Shown piece by piece: positions 17,745 to 26,686 of a stretch of DNA of 64,000 nucleotides. The position numbers were made by a program, and so were the translations under genes. Source of the stretch: Natronohydrobacter thiooxidans. Its GTDB lineage: Bacteria; Pseudomonadota; Alphaproteobacteria; Rhodobacterales; Rhodobacteraceae. Location of the stretch: positions 310,001 to 374,000 of the forward strand of contig NZ_MJAP01000003.1 in NCBI RefSeq assembly GCF_001884735.1, given 5' to 3'. Under the pieces are notes generated by a model. It was not told where the DNA came from, searched no databases, and saw only the letters and a program-made list of their open reading frames with translations. How positions within the stretch are numbered: the stretch's first letter is position 1; every line of letters begins with the position of its first letter.

Positions 17745-18874
17745 GGATCACGGCGGATTGGCTGGCGGAGCCCGGCACGCAGACGGTGCTGGGGCTGCTG
17801 TCGGATGCGGGGCATCAGGCGCTGGTCGTGGGGGGCTGCGTGCGCAATGCGCTGATGGGGCTGGCGGTCACGGATATTGATATCGCGACCGATGCGCGGC
17901 CCGAGCGGGTGGTGGCGCTGGCCGAAGCTGCGGGGCTGCGCGCGGTGCCGACGGGGATCGAGCATGGCACGGTGACGCTGGTGGTCGGTGGTGAGGGGTT
18001 CGAGGTCACGACCTTCCGCGCCGATCTCGACACGGATGGGCGGCGCGCGACGGTGGCGTTCTCGACCGATCTGGCCGAGGATGCGGCGCGGCGGGATTTC
18101 ACCATGAACGCGCTTTATGCGCGGGCGGATGGGGTGGTGCTTGACCCGCTGGGCGGGCTGAACGATCTGCAGGCGCGGCGGGTGCGGTTTGTCGGCGATG
18201 CGGACCAGCGGATCCGTGAGGATTACCTGCGCATCCTGCGGTTTTTCCGCTTTCATGCGCAATATGGCGACCCGGAGGCGGGGCTGGATGCGGGAGCACT
18301 GGCGGCCTGTGCGGCAGGTGCGGAGGGGATGGCGCGGCTCTCGGCGGAACGGATCGGGGCGGAGATGCGCAAGCTTCTGTCGGCGCGTGATCCGGCACCT
18401 GCGGTCGCCGCGATGGCGCAGGCGGGGGTTCTGGCGCAGGTTTTGCCGGGGGCAGATCCGCACGCGCTGCCGGTGCTGGTGCATCTGGAAGACGGGCTTG
18501 CGCCGCGCTTTCTGCGGCGGCTTCTGGTGCTGGGGGGCGAGATCGCCCGGTTGCGGCTGACGCGGGTCGAGGCGCGGGGGCTGGACAAGGCGCGCGCCGC
18601 GCTGGAGACGCTGCAGCCTGCGGCGGAACTGGGCTACCGGCTGGGGCAGGATCTGGCTGCGGATGTGGTGCTGGCGCGGGCGGCGCTGTTCGAGACGCCC
18701 CTGCGCGCGGGCTGGCAGGTCGAGATTGCGCGCGGCGCGCAGGCACGGTTCCCGCTGCGGGCGCGCGATCTGCCGGGGCTGGAAGGGCCTGCGCTGGGGG
18801 CAAGGCTGAAAGAGGCAGAGGCGCGCTGGATCGCGTCGGATTTCCGCCTGGACCGGGCGGCGCTGCTGGGCTGA
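17741..18874 (+). CDS. CCA tRNA nucleotidyltransferase / poly(A) polymerase family protein
   Basis: A 377-residue class II nucleotidyltransferase. The N-terminal head carries the GGCVRNALMG loop and the metal-binding DIDIATDA. The second family block EVTTFRAD and the RRDFTMNALY motif are next, then the helical RNA-binding region (RFVGDADQRIREDYLRILRFFRF). It probably repairs or adds the CCA end of tRNA; the poly(A) polymerase branch shares these motifs and cannot be fully excluded. It is coupled to the Nudix gene by an ATGA overlap. Confidence 0.88.
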   Translation: MRITADWLAEPGTQTVLGLLSDAGHQALVVGGCVRNALMGLAVTDIDIATDARPERVVALAEAAGLRAVPTGIEHGTVTLVVGGEGFEVTTFRADLDTDGRRATVAFSTDLAEDAARRDFTMNALYARADGVVLDPLGGLNDLQARRVRFVGDADQRIREDYLRILRFFRFHAQYGDPEAGLDAGALAACAAGAEGMARLSAERIGAEMRKLLSARDPAPAVAAMAQAGVLAQVLPGADPHALPVLVHLEDGLAPRFLRRLLVLGGEIARLRLTRVEARGLDKARAALETLQPAAELGYRLGQDLAADVVLARAALFETPLRAGWQVEIARGAQARFPLRARDLPGLEGPALGARLKEAEARWIASDFRLDRAALLG

Positions 18875-18920
18875 CTGGCCTTCCGCCCTGCCCGCGCCTA
18901 TATCTGGCGCAGGATCGGGG

Positions 18921-20807
18921 GTGCGCGTGCTGCAGAAAACCACAGAGACCAAGGAGATGAAACCCGGCGCAGCGCAGCGGCTGGCGGGGTTGATTGATGC
19001 GTTCCAGCCTGCGCAGACTGAGCCGCCGCGCAGCCTGTGGGCCTTTATCCTGTGGGCGGTCAGCGGGGCCTGGCCGGTGTTGCTGGTCGCGGGGGTCATC
19101 TCGGCGGTTGTGGGCACGACCGAGGTGATCTCGGCGCTGCTCCTGGGGTTGATCATTGATGCGGCGGTGGAAACCGGGCCTGCGGAGTTTATCGCCACGC
19201 ATCTGTGGCTGATCCTGGGGTTTGTGGTGTTTTTCGTGGTCCTGCGGCCCTTGGCCTTTGGCCTGTCGTCAGCCGCGAATACGATCGTGGTGCAGCCCAA
19301 TATCTATGTGCTGGTGCAATCGCGGCTGAACCGCTGGACGCTGGGCCAGCCGGTCACGTTTTTTGACAATGATTTCGCGGGGCGTATTGCGCAGAAACAG
19401 GTGCAGACGGCGCGCGCGCTGACCGAAGTTGCCAATGAGACGATCAACACCATGGCCTTTGCGCTGGCCTCGATTCTGGGCTCGGTCGTGTTGCTGCTGA
19501 CGATTGACAGCCGGATCGCGCTGGCGCTGGGGGTCTGGATGGTGTTTTATTTCGGGCTGATCCGGTATTTCCTGCCGCAGGTGCGCAAGACCTCGGGCGC
19601 GCGGGCGGGGGCACGGGCGCAGGTCAGCGGGCAGGTTGTCGATACGATCACCAATATCAAGACGGTGAAGCTGTTTGCCCATGCCGCATTCGAGGATCGC
19701 GCGGCGCTGAATGCGATGGGGGTGTTTCGCGACCGCGCGGTGGAGTTCGGCGCGGTGCAGGCCTCGTTCCGCTTCTGGCTGATGCTCTGTGCGGGGGTCT
19801 TGCCGGTGCTGTTGATCGGGGGGACGCTGTGGCTGTGGACGCTGGGACAGGCAACGCCCGGCGCGATTGCGGCGGCGGGCGCGGTGGCGATCCGCATTGC
19901 GCAGATGACCGGCTGGGTCAGTTTCGTGCTGATGGGGATTTACGGCAATCTGGGCGAGGTCGAGGACGGGATGAAAACCCTCACCAAACCGGTGGATCTG
20001 CGCGATGCGGATGGCGCGCGCGATCTGGGGCGGGTGCGCGGGGATGTGCGCTTCGAGGGCGTGGATTTCGCCTATGGGCGGCAGGCGGGCGGGGTTGAAG
20101 GGCTGAACCTGAGCATCGCGCCGGGCGAGAAGATCGGGATCGTGGGAGCCTCTGGCGCTGGGAAATCGACGCTCGTGGCGCTGCTACTCCGGCTCTATGA
20201 TGTCGAGGCCGGGCGGATCACGCTGGACGGGGTGGATCTGCGCGAGGTGACGCAGGAAAGCCTGCGGCGCAATATCGCCATGGTCACGCAGGAAACGGCG
20301 ATGTTCAACCGCTCGGCCTATGAGAATATCCGCTACGGGCGGCCCGATGCCACGCGGGCCGAGGTCGAGGCCGCCGCGAAGGCGGCAGAGGCGCATGAGT
20401 TCATCCTTGGCCTGCAGGATCATGAGGGGCGGCGCGGCTATGAGGCGCATCTGGGCGAACGCGGGGTGCGGCTCTCGGGCGGGCAGCGCCAGCGGATCGC
20501 GCTGGCGCGGGCATTCCTGAAGGATGCGCCGATTCTGGTGCTGGACGAGGCGACATCGGCGCTGGATTCCGAGGTGGAAGCGGCGGTGCAGGCAGCCCTT
20601 GAGCCGCTGATGACAGGCAAGACAGTGCTGGCGATTGCGCATCGCTTGTCGACGATTGCGCAGCTTGACCGGATCATCGTGCTTGACGAGGGCCATATCA
20701 TCGAGCAGGGCACGCATGACGAATTGCTGGCCGGGGGGGGCACCTATGCCCGGTTCTGGGCGCGGCAATCGGGCGGGTTTCTGGGCTATGATGCGGAAGA
20801 GGCATGA
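18921..20807 (+). CDS. ABC exporter (fused membrane and ATPase domains)
   Basis: A 628-residue half-transporter expected to work as a dimer. Six membrane segments lie in about 45-330. The nucleotide-binding domain (about 350-620) has Walker A GASGAGKST, the Q-loop, signature LSGGQRQRIALARA, Walker B ILVLDEATSALD and the switch His in AIAHRLSTI. It belongs to the MsbA-like / multidrug-lipid branch; the substrate is unknown. The GTG at 18921 is used; the ATG at 18957 has its AAGGAG too close to serve it well. It is coupled to the next gene (ATGA overlap). Confidence 0.9.
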   Translation: MRVLQKTTETKEMKPGAAQRLAGLIDAFQPAQTEPPRSLWAFILWAVSGAWPVLLVAGVISAVVGTTEVISALLLGLIIDAAVETGPAEFIATHLWLILGFVVFFVVLRPLAFGLSSAANTIVVQPNIYVLVQSRLNRWTLGQPVTFFDNDFAGRIAQKQVQTARALTEVANETINTMAFALASILGSVVLLLTIDSRIALALGVWMVFYFGLIRYFLPQVRKTSGARAGARAQVSGQVVDTITNIKTVKLFAHAAFEDRAALNAMGVFRDRAVEFGAVQASFRFWLMLCAGVLPVLLIGGTLWLWTLGQATPGAIAAAGAVAIRIAQMTGWVSFVLMGIYGNLGEVEDGMKTLTKPVDLRDADGARDLGRVRGDVRFEGVDFAYGRQAGGVEGLNLSIAPGEKIGIVGASGAGKSTLVALLLRLYDVEAGRITLDGVDLREVTQESLRRNIAMVTQETAMFNRSAYENIRYGRPDATRAEVEAAAKAAEAHEFILGLQDHEGRRGYEAHLGERGVRLSGGQRQRIALARAFLKDAPILVLDEATSALDSEVEAAVQAALEPLMTGKTVLAIAHRLSTIAQLDRIIVLDEGHIIEQGTHDELLAGGGTYARFWARQSGGFLGYDAEEA

Positions 20808-21220
20808 GCGAATTTGACACGATTGCGGCGGATGCGTTTGGCCGGTCGCTGCGCGGGCTGGGGGTCAATCTGCTATGCCGCGATGTGGCGGCGATGGCGG
20901 GGTTTCTGCGCGAGGTCTTCGGGCTGCAGCTGCACCGGCTGAGTGCGGATTTCGCCATTGTCCAGCATGGCGAGATGGTCTTTCAGTTGCATTCGGACGG
21001 GACTTTCGGCGCGCATCCTTTGCTGGGGCTGGTGCCGGAAGCCGCCCCGCGCGGGGGTGGGACGCAGTTCTATCTGTTCGGGATCGACCCGGATGCGGCT
21101 GTTGCGCGCGCCGAGCCTGACACGGTGCTGGAAGCGCCGCGCGACAAGCCGCATGGGCTGCGCGAGGCCACGATCCTGTCGCCCGATGGCTATGCGTTCT
21201 CGCCCGCGCGGGCGCTGTGA
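20804..21220 (+). CDS. VOC-family (glyoxalase-like) protein
   Basis: A 138-residue protein with the paired beta-alpha-beta-beta-beta pattern of the vicinal oxygen chelate fold: LGVNLLCRDVAAMAGFLREVFGL opens the first module and EATILSPDGYAFSPAR closes the second. Possible metal ligands are His and Glu in IVQHGEMVFQLH. Function is not predictable. It is sandwiched by one- to four-base overlaps between the ABC exporter and an RNA methyltransferase, so it is co-transcribed with both. Confidence 0.75.
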   Translation: MSEFDTIAADAFGRSLRGLGVNLLCRDVAAMAGFLREVFGLQLHRLSADFAIVQHGEMVFQLHSDGTFGAHPLLGLVPEAAPRGGGTQFYLFGIDPDAAVARAEPDTVLEAPRDKPHGLREATILSPDGYAFSPARAL

Positions 21221-22431
21221 TGGAAGTCACGATCACGCGGCTGGGCCATCAGGGCGATGGTATTGCCGAAGGGCCGGTTTTCGTGCCGCGCGCGCTGCCG
21301 GGTGAGGTGGTGGCGGGCGAGGTGGTCGCGGGGCGGATGGAGGCGGCGCGGATCGTGACGCCCTCGGTGCTGCGGGTGAAACCGCCCTGCCCGCATTACC
21401 GCACCTGCGGCGGCTGTGCGCTGCAGCATGCGCGGGCCGATTTCGTGGCCGAATGGAAAGAGGGCGTGATCCGGCAGGCGCTGGCCGCGCAGGGGATCGA
21501 GGCCGCGTTTCGCACCGCCCATATCTCTGCCTTGGGCACGCGCAGGCGGGCGGGGTTTTCCGGGCGGCGGCTGAAAAAGGGCGCGCTGGTGGGGTTTCAT
21601 GCGCGCGGGTCGGATGTGATCACGGCGGTGCCGGACTGTCTGATCCTGCATCCTGATCTGATCGCGGGTCTACCGCTTTTGGAAGATCTGACCGCGCGCT
21701 TCGGGTCGCGCAAGACCGCGCTGGGGCTGGCGCTGACTGCTTCCGAGGCGGGGCTGGATCTGGCGGTCTCGGGCGGGAAGCCACTGGACGGGGCGTTGCG
21801 GGCCGAACTGGGCGCATGGGCGGGCCAGTCGGGGCTGGCGCGGCTGGCCTGGGAGGGTGAAGTGATTGCCCAAGCACGCCCGCCGCTGCAGCGGATCGGG
21901 CCTGCGCTGGTGATGCCGCCGCCGGGCGCATTCCTGCAGGCGACGAAAGATGCCGAGGCCGCCTTGCAGGCGGCGGTTGCAGAGGCTGTGGGCGATGCCG
22001 GGCGGATTGTGGATCTGTTTGCGGGCTGCGGGACATTCGCGCTGCCGCTCGCCCAACGCGCGGAAGTGCATGCGGTCGAAGGCGATGGCGCGATGCTTGC
22101 GGCGCTGGATCAGGGCTGGCGGGGGGCGCAGGGGGTGAAGCGGGTGAGCCATGAGGCGCGCGATCTCTTCCGCAACCCGGTCCTGCCCGAAGATCTGGCA
22201 CGGTTTGACGCCGCCGTGATCGACCCGCCGCGCGCGGGCGCGGAAGCGCAATCCGCCGCGCTTGCGGGGTCGGGTATCGGGCGGATCGCGGCCGTGTCGT
22301 GCAATCCGGTGACATTCGCGCGTGATGCGAAAACGCTCATTCAGGGCGGTTTCCGGCTGGACTGGGTGCAGATGGTCGATCAATTTCGGTTCTCGCCGCA
22401 TGTGGAGCTTGCAGCGCGGTTCACGAGATAG
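21220..22431 (+). CDS. RlmD/TrmA-family RNA (uracil-C5) methyltransferase
   Basis: A 403-residue SAM-dependent methyltransferase. An N-terminal TRAM-like barrel (VTITRLGHQGDGIAEGPVFVPRALPGE) precedes the iron-sulfur cysteines (CPHYRTCGGC and a later PDC). The SAM loop is DLFAGCGTFALPLA, and the catalytic Cys is in AVSCNPVTFARD. The target is 23S rRNA or tRNA uridine; TrmA and RlmC/D cannot be separated by eye. The ATG at 21220 overlaps the upstream stop (TGATG). Confidence 0.9.
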   Translation: MEVTITRLGHQGDGIAEGPVFVPRALPGEVVAGEVVAGRMEAARIVTPSVLRVKPPCPHYRTCGGCALQHARADFVAEWKEGVIRQALAAQGIEAAFRTAHISALGTRRRAGFSGRRLKKGALVGFHARGSDVITAVPDCLILHPDLIAGLPLLEDLTARFGSRKTALGLALTASEAGLDLAVSGGKPLDGALRAELGAWAGQSGLARLAWEGEVIAQARPPLQRIGPALVMPPPGAFLQATKDAEAALQAAVAEAVGDAGRIVDLFAGCGTFALPLAQRAEVHAVEGDGAMLAALDQGWRGAQGVKRVSHEARDLFRNPVLPEDLARFDAAVIDPPRAGAEAQSAALAGSGIGRIAAVSCNPVTFARDAKTLIQGGFRLDWVQMVDQFRFSPHVELAARFTR

Positions 22432-22469
22432 CATATCGCGCGGGCAGGACGCCAAATCAGGGAGTGATC

Positions 22470-23267
22470 ATGCTCAGCCGCGAAAGAACCGCCGCCTTTC
22501 TGGATCAATCATGGGTGCGCAATGGCATTATCGGGGTGATCCTGTTCAATGCGGTGCTCCTGGGGATGGAGACCTCGGGGACGATCATGGCTGTGGCGGG
22601 GCCGCTGATCATCGCGCTGGATACGCTCTGCCTGTCGATTTTCGTGCTGGAACTGGCGCTGAAATTCCATGCCCAGCGCGGGCAGTTCTGGCGCTCGGGC
22701 TGGAATGTGTTTGATTTCCTGATCGTGGGGATTTCGCTGATGCCCGGCGCGCAGACATTCAGCGTGTTGCGCGCGCTGCGGATCCTGCGGCTGTTGCGCG
22801 TGGTTTCGGTCAGCCCCAATCTGCGCCGCGTGGTTGAGGGGTTCATCAAGGCGCTGCCGGGGATGGGCTCGGTCTTTCTGCTGATGGGGATGCTGTTCTA
22901 TATCGGCGCGGTGATGGCGACGAAGCTTTTTTCCGGCAGTTTCCCCGAATGGTTCGGGGATCTGGGCAATTCGGCCTATTCGCTGTTCCAGATCATGACG
23001 CTGGAGAGCTGGTCAATGGGGATCGTGCGCCCGGTGATGGAGGTCTATCCCTATGCCTGGGCGTTTTTCGTGCCCTTCATCATGGTCACGACATTTGCGG
23101 TGGTGAACCTGCTCGTGGGTCTGATCGTCAATTCGATGCAGGATGCGCATGCTGCCGAGAGCAATCAGGCGACCTCGGATTACCGCGATGAGGTGCTGAA
23201 ACGGCTTGCTTCCATCGAGGCGCGACTGGCGGCGGAGAAGGAAAAAGAGACCACGCCTGCGGAATGA
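22470..23267 (+). CDS. NaChBac-type voltage-gated sodium channel
   Basis: A 265-residue six-helix ion channel subunit, expected to form tetramers in the inner membrane. The S4 voltage sensor (about 98-120) has regularly spaced arginines (RALRILRLLRVV). The pore helix and selectivity filter read TLESWSM at 177-183, the sodium-selective TLESW motif of prokaryotic Nav channels. S6 (FVPFIMVTTFAVVNLLVGLIV) ends in a charged coiled coil (about 230-262) that could drive tetramerisation. Length matches the family. The start at 22470 fits an AGGGAG ribosome-binding site; a GTG at 22464 is less likely. Confidence 0.92.
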   Translation: MLSRERTAAFLDQSWVRNGIIGVILFNAVLLGMETSGTIMAVAGPLIIALDTLCLSIFVLELALKFHAQRGQFWRSGWNVFDFLIVGISLMPGAQTFSVLRALRILRLLRVVSVSPNLRRVVEGFIKALPGMGSVFLLMGMLFYIGAVMATKLFSGSFPEWFGDLGNSAYSLFQIMTLESWSMGIVRPVMEVYPYAWAFFVPFIMVTTFAVVNLLVGLIVNSMQDAHAAESNQATSDYRDEVLKRLASIEARLAAEKEKETTPAE

Positions 23268-23349
23268 CAGCTTCGTGAGTGCCCCAGCAAATGCTTGGCA
23301 GAATCGCGGCAATGCGGCATTGTCTTTGAAAAAAATCAGAGGCAGTGAC

Positions 23350-23853
23350 ATGGGTTTCTTCCGCGTTTTTGTCGCAGTGATGCTGGTTGGCATACTGGCA
23401 TCCTGTGGCAAACCCCCGAGCAAGTTCCGCAGCTATCATGGCCCCGAAGTCACCCAGATCGTGGTGAACAAGGGCGAGCGGCGGATGTATCTTCTTCACC
23501 ACCACCGGGTGCTGCGCAGCTTCAACGTGCAGCTTGGCGGCAACCCGGTCGGTCACAAGCAGCGCGAAGGCGACCGGCGCACGCCCGAGGGTGATTACAT
23601 CATCGACCGGCGCAACCCCAATTCCGCCTTCCATCTGTCGATCGGGCTGGACTATCCCAATGAGATGGACCGCGAATATGCCGAGATGAATGGCTGGAAG
23701 CCGGGGGGGGATATCTTCATCCATGGGCAGGGGCCGCGTTTCCAACGGGTGCGGGGCGACTGGACCGAGGGCTGCATCGCGGTGACGGACCGGGAGATGG
23801 AGGATATCTATGCGATGGTGCGCGACGGCACGCCGATACGGATCAATCCCTGA
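23350..23853 (+). CDS. L,D-transpeptidase (YkuD-type) lipoprotein
   Basis: A 167-residue lipoprotein. The signal peptide ends in a lipobox (GILASC, Cys at 19), so it is probably tethered to a membrane facing the periplasm. The YkuD domain has the catalytic His at 125 (FIHG) and Cys at 142. The usual SxGC motif reads TEGC, a conservative change. Such enzymes make 3-3 cross-links in peptidoglycan or attach lipoproteins. The start at 23350 is set by the signal peptide; the open frame reaching further upstream overlaps the channel gene. Confidence 0.88.
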   Translation: MGFFRVFVAVMLVGILASCGKPPSKFRSYHGPEVTQIVVNKGERRMYLLHHHRVLRSFNVQLGGNPVGHKQREGDRRTPEGDYIIDRRNPNSAFHLSIGLDYPNEMDREYAEMNGWKPGGDIFIHGQGPRFQRVRGDWTEGCIAVTDREMEDIYAMVRDGTPIRINP

Positions 23854-23860
23854 TCTGCGC

Positions 23861-23948
23861 TGGTGGCCGCTGTGGGAATCGAACCCACACGCCCTTGCGA
23901 GCAACGGATTTTAAGTCCGGTCTGTCTACCAGTTCCAGCAAGCGGCCA
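23861..23948 (-). tRNA. tRNA-Leu (anticodon TAA)
   Basis: Read on the minus strand, the gene starts TGGCCGC and ends GCGGCCA-CCA, giving a seven-pair acceptor stem with an encoded CCA. The anticodon loop CTTAAAA gives TAA (Leu, UUA codons). The T-arm GTGGG-TTCGATT-CCCAC is perfect, and a long variable arm (TTGCTCGCAAG) is present, as expected for leucine tRNAs. It follows the L,D-transpeptidase stop by eight bases on the opposite strand. Confidence 0.95.
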
Positions 23949-24049
23949 CGCGCCCCGGTCTAGACCGGGGTGTGTGGGGCTTCAAGACGGGAAATGCGGT
24001 CTGGGGGGAGTTGGGCGAGAGTGGGGGGCGGTTCTGCGGGACTTTCCGG

Positions 24050-24421
24050 TCAGTCGTTCTGAGCGAACCGTCCCTGCTCATCAGGCCATGTCCAGATACT
24101 CTCGTCTGCGAGTATCGCCGCTACGACCGCTTCAGCGCGCTCTTGAGATGTCGGGCCTTCTCCAAGCGCCATGTAGTCGGCTTCGACGTTCACGAGGTAT
24201 CTGACGACCTGACTGCGGGATTCGCCTCTCCTTAGCTGAGAGGCGGCAGAAATCAGGTATCTGTCGTATTCGTCGGCGAACGCACTGTTTGCGTCGTCGC
24301 TCCATCGCCCGGAAAAAGGTCCGTCGGACGACAGCAGACCTATTGGATCCCAGAGGGTCCAGCCGATGTCGCGGAGCTTCGATAACTTAAGTCGAGGATG
24401 CGGGCGCGCTACTGTCATCAA
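24050..24421 (-). CDS. Small uncharacterised protein with a WDPIGL motif
   Basis: A 123-residue acidic soluble protein with no signal peptide or membrane segment. The visible pattern is an N-terminal LRDIGWTLWDPIGL, a central DEYDRYL and a helical LRRGESRSQVVRYLVNVEADYM. This resembles small WDPIGL...DEYD proteins (DUF1871-like) found scattered in bacteria, some near toxin or accessory loci; that match is from memory. It sits alone next to tRNA-Leu, a common integration site. Base use is somewhat less GC-rich than its neighbours. Start could be 24421 or 24418. Confidence 0.65.
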   Translation of the reverse strand: MMTVARPHPRLKLSKLRDIGWTLWDPIGLLSSDGPFSGRWSDDANSAFADEYDRYLISAASQLRRGESRSQVVRYLVNVEADYMALGEGPTSQERAEAVVAAILADESIWTWPDEQGRFAQND

Positions 24422-24503
24422 AGCCCCATGAAGCCAAACAACCCCACAAGTCTATGAGAGCCCTGGACCGTCCGCAATGCACTCTTCGCGTCAACTGGCG
24501 GAC

Positions 24504-25940
24504 TTACGGCAGGTTGCGCAAAATACCCGAAATCGGCACCAGCGCCACCTGATCGAGCCTGCTGCCCTCGCGCCACATGGTGATCGCTTCCATCAGCACA
24601 TCATTCGAGGCGTCGCCAAAGACGATCACCTGCCCCATCTGGCTGGCCTGAAACACCGCGCGGTCGAGGAAGCGGCGCATGGTGAAGGCGCTGTCATTGC
24701 CGGAATCGATGACCCGGAACACTTCGGCATGGGGCACGCCCGCAGCGCTCGCGGCGCGTGTGGCCTGTGCCAGCCCGCCCGAGAATGTGACCAGCCCATG
24801 CCCGTCCTGCCGCAGGAGCGGCAGCACCTCGTTCAGCAGGCGCGCATTGCGGGCAAAGCCGGTTTGCGGCAGGTCGATCACGCCCACGGCCATCGGCAGG
24901 CTGGCGAAATAGGCGTTGAAGGTCACATCCAGATCCGAGGCCGTGGCGCCCTCGGGGATAGAAGTGGCGAGGATCAGGACTTCCTTGCCCGCCTCCATGT
25001 AGATTGCGGCGGCGTCGGGGGCCGAGGTGTCGAGCGGGTTGAGCGCAATGGTGACGGGGAAATCCAGCGCGGCGAGCGCGCGGCGCATGGCCATGGGCAG
25101 GCCGGGATCGCTGAGGACAAGCGCCATGCGCGCCCCGGTGCTGGCCCCGTCATAGAGCGAATTGCGCTCCAGCGCAGGGATGGCGGCGGCCTCTGGCGCG
25201 GGCACTTCGGCGGAAGCATCGGGCGCGGCGGGATCGCCTGCGCCGATCTGCGGCAGGCCGGAGATGCGCGTGCCCGGCAGGGTGGCGGGGGGCGCCTCAG
25301 TCAGGGCGGCGCTGTCGCTGTCATCGGCTGCGGGGGCGTCGCTGGCGGGGGGGCTGGCGGCGTCAGAGCTGGGCAGCTGCGGCACAGTGACCTGCGGCAG
25401 GCCCTGCCCCGCCTCGCGGCTGGGGCTTGGCACCATGCCTGCGGGCAAGCGCGCCTGCGGGCCGGTGACCTCTGCCGGGGGCGCTGTGGGCTCGATGTCA
25501 TCGGCCAGTTCAGCGGTGCCGTTGGGTTCCTCGGGCATATCGGGCCGGGGCGCGGCGGTGCTGTCCTCGGCGGGGGTTTCCGGCTCGGGCGCGGCTTCGG
25601 TCAGGGCGGAATCGGGGTCGGGCGCGTCCGAGGGGGCGTCGCGGTCCGTTTCGGGTGTGGTGTCGGGTTCCGCTGCAAGATCGGGGACGGGGCTTTCGGG
25701 CTCAGTGATTTCGGGCTCAGTGATTTCGGACTCAGTGATTTCGGGCGCGGCCAGGTCCGGGTCAGCCAGTTCCGGCTCCGGGCTGGCCGGGGCGGGCTGG
25801 CTGATACTGTCGGAAAGGGGCGGGGCGACCGGGCCGGGCTGGGGTGGAAAGACCACGGTCGCGCCGACAAATCCCAGCAGAACAAGTCCAGATCCTACGC
25901 CGAGTCCCGCGAGTAGTGAGCTGTTCACACCTGACCTCAT
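24504..25940 (-). CDS. YibQ-like divergent polysaccharide deacetylase with long Pro/Glu-rich linker
   Basis: A 478-residue protein. An N-terminal membrane anchor ([24 protein letters not shown]) is followed by about 220 residues of low-complexity Pro, Glu, Ala and Ser. It ends in a divergent polysaccharide deacetylase domain (about 265-478, [32 protein letters not shown]). In the YibQ family the domain keeps the barrel but often lacks full metal ligands; its substrate is unknown. The linker probably spans the periplasm. A 15-base repeat encodes part of it. The start at 25940 is preferred over 26018, which would put an arginine-rich stretch before the anchor. It is divergent from trpG. Confidence 0.82.
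   Translation of the reverse strand: MRSGVNSSLLAGLGVGSGLVLLGFVGATVVFPPQPGPVAPPLSDSISQPAPASPEPELADPDLAAPEITESEITEPEITEPESPVPDLAAEPDTTPETDRDAPSDAPDPDSALTEAAPEPETPAEDSTAAPRPDMPEEPNGTAELADDIEPTAPPAEVTGPQARLPAGMVPSPSREAGQGLPQVTVPQLPSSDAASPPASDAPAADDSDSAALTEAPPATLPGTRISGLPQIGAGDPAAPDASAEVPAPEAAAIPALERNSLYDGASTGARMALVLSDPGLPMAMRRALAALDFPVTIALNPLDTSAPDAAAIYMEAGKEVLILATSIPEGATASDLDVTFNAYFASLPMAVGVIDLPQTGFARNARLLNEVLPLLRQDGHGLVTFSGGLAQATRAASAAGVPHAEVFRVIDSGNDSAFTMRRFLDRAVFQASQMGQVIVFGDASNDVLMEAITMWREGSRLDQVALVPISGILRNLP
25697..25741. repeat. 15-base tandem repeat, three copies, within the YibQ-like gene
   Basis: The unit CGGGCTCAGTGATTT occurs three times head to tail (the third copy has one change). 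On the minus strand it encodes a repeated five-residue Thr-Glu-Pro/Ser-Glu-Ile. Since 15 is a multiple of three, copy-number change would keep the frame. Confidence 0.9.
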
Positions 25941-26104
25941 TCTTGCTGCCGATAGACTGCGTCGCGCCTGTCCCGCGCGTTTGCGGGCGAGTCTCCCACA
26001 AAACCACGCGCGGATCAAACAGATTGCCGGACCTGCCCTTGACCAGAGCCTGTCTGCACGGGCATGAAGGCAGCAACAAGCCCCATGGATATGAAAGCTG
26101 TGAA

Positions 26105-26686
26105 ATGCTGCTTCTGATCGATAATTACGACAGCTTCACCTATAATCTTGTGCATTATTTCGGCGAATTGGGTGCCGATGTGGTGGTGCATCGCAATGAC
26201 GCGCTGGATGTCCAGCAGGCGATGGGGCTGAACCCTTCGGCCATCGTGCTCTCGCCCGGCCCGTGCGACCCGGATCAGGCGGGGATCTGTCTGCCCCTGA
26301 CACTGGCCGCTGCCGAGGCGCGGGTGCCGCTCTTGGGGGTCTGTCTGGGGCATCAGACCATCGGGCAGGCTTTTGGCGGCAGGGTCGTGCGCGCGCCCTC
26401 TATCGTGCATGGCAAGCTGGGGCAGATGCATCATGCGGGGGCGGGGGTGTTTCGCGGCCTGCCCTCGCCGCTGGCGGCGACGCGCTATCATTCGCTGGTG
26501 GTCGAGCGCGAGGGTCTGCCCGACTGTCTGGAGATCACAAGCTGGCTGGAGGACGGGCTGATCATGGGGCTGCGGCATCGTGACTTGCCGATTGAGGGGG
26601 TGCAGTTCCATCCCGAGAGCATCCGCTCCGAGCATGGCCATGCGATGCTGCGCAATTTTCTGGAACAAGCGGAAGTGGTGGCGTGA
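26105..26686 (+). CDS. trpG: Anthranilate synthase component II (glutamine amidotransferase)
   Basis: A 193-residue class I glutamine amidotransferase giving ammonia to TrpE for anthranilate in tryptophan synthesis; in many bacteria it also serves para-aminobenzoate synthesis. Catalytic triad: C80 (GVCLGHQ), H169 and E171 (FHPES). The N-terminus [19 protein letters not shown] is diagnostic. trpE is not in the window. Its stop overlaps the trpD start (TGATG), so translation is coupled. Confidence 0.95.
   Translation: MLLLIDNYDSFTYNLVHYFGELGADVVVHRNDALDVQQAMGLNPSAIVLSPGPCDPDQAGICLPLTLAAAEARVPLLGVCLGHQTIGQAFGGRVVRAPSIVHGKLGQMHHAGAGVFRGLPSPLAATRYHSLVVEREGLPDCLEITSWLEDGLIMGLRHRDLPIEGVQFHPESIRSEHGHAMLRNFLEQAEVVA

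Noticed and set aside
17684..19300. Minus-strand open frame over the CCA-enzyme and ABC exporter genes
   Set aside because: Arg/Pro-rich shadow of two real plus-strand genes.
24477..25916. Glycine-rich plus-strand frame over the YibQ-like gene
   Set aside because: Shadow of the repetitive linker; its [13 protein letters not shown] repeats simply mirror the 15-base repeat in another frame.
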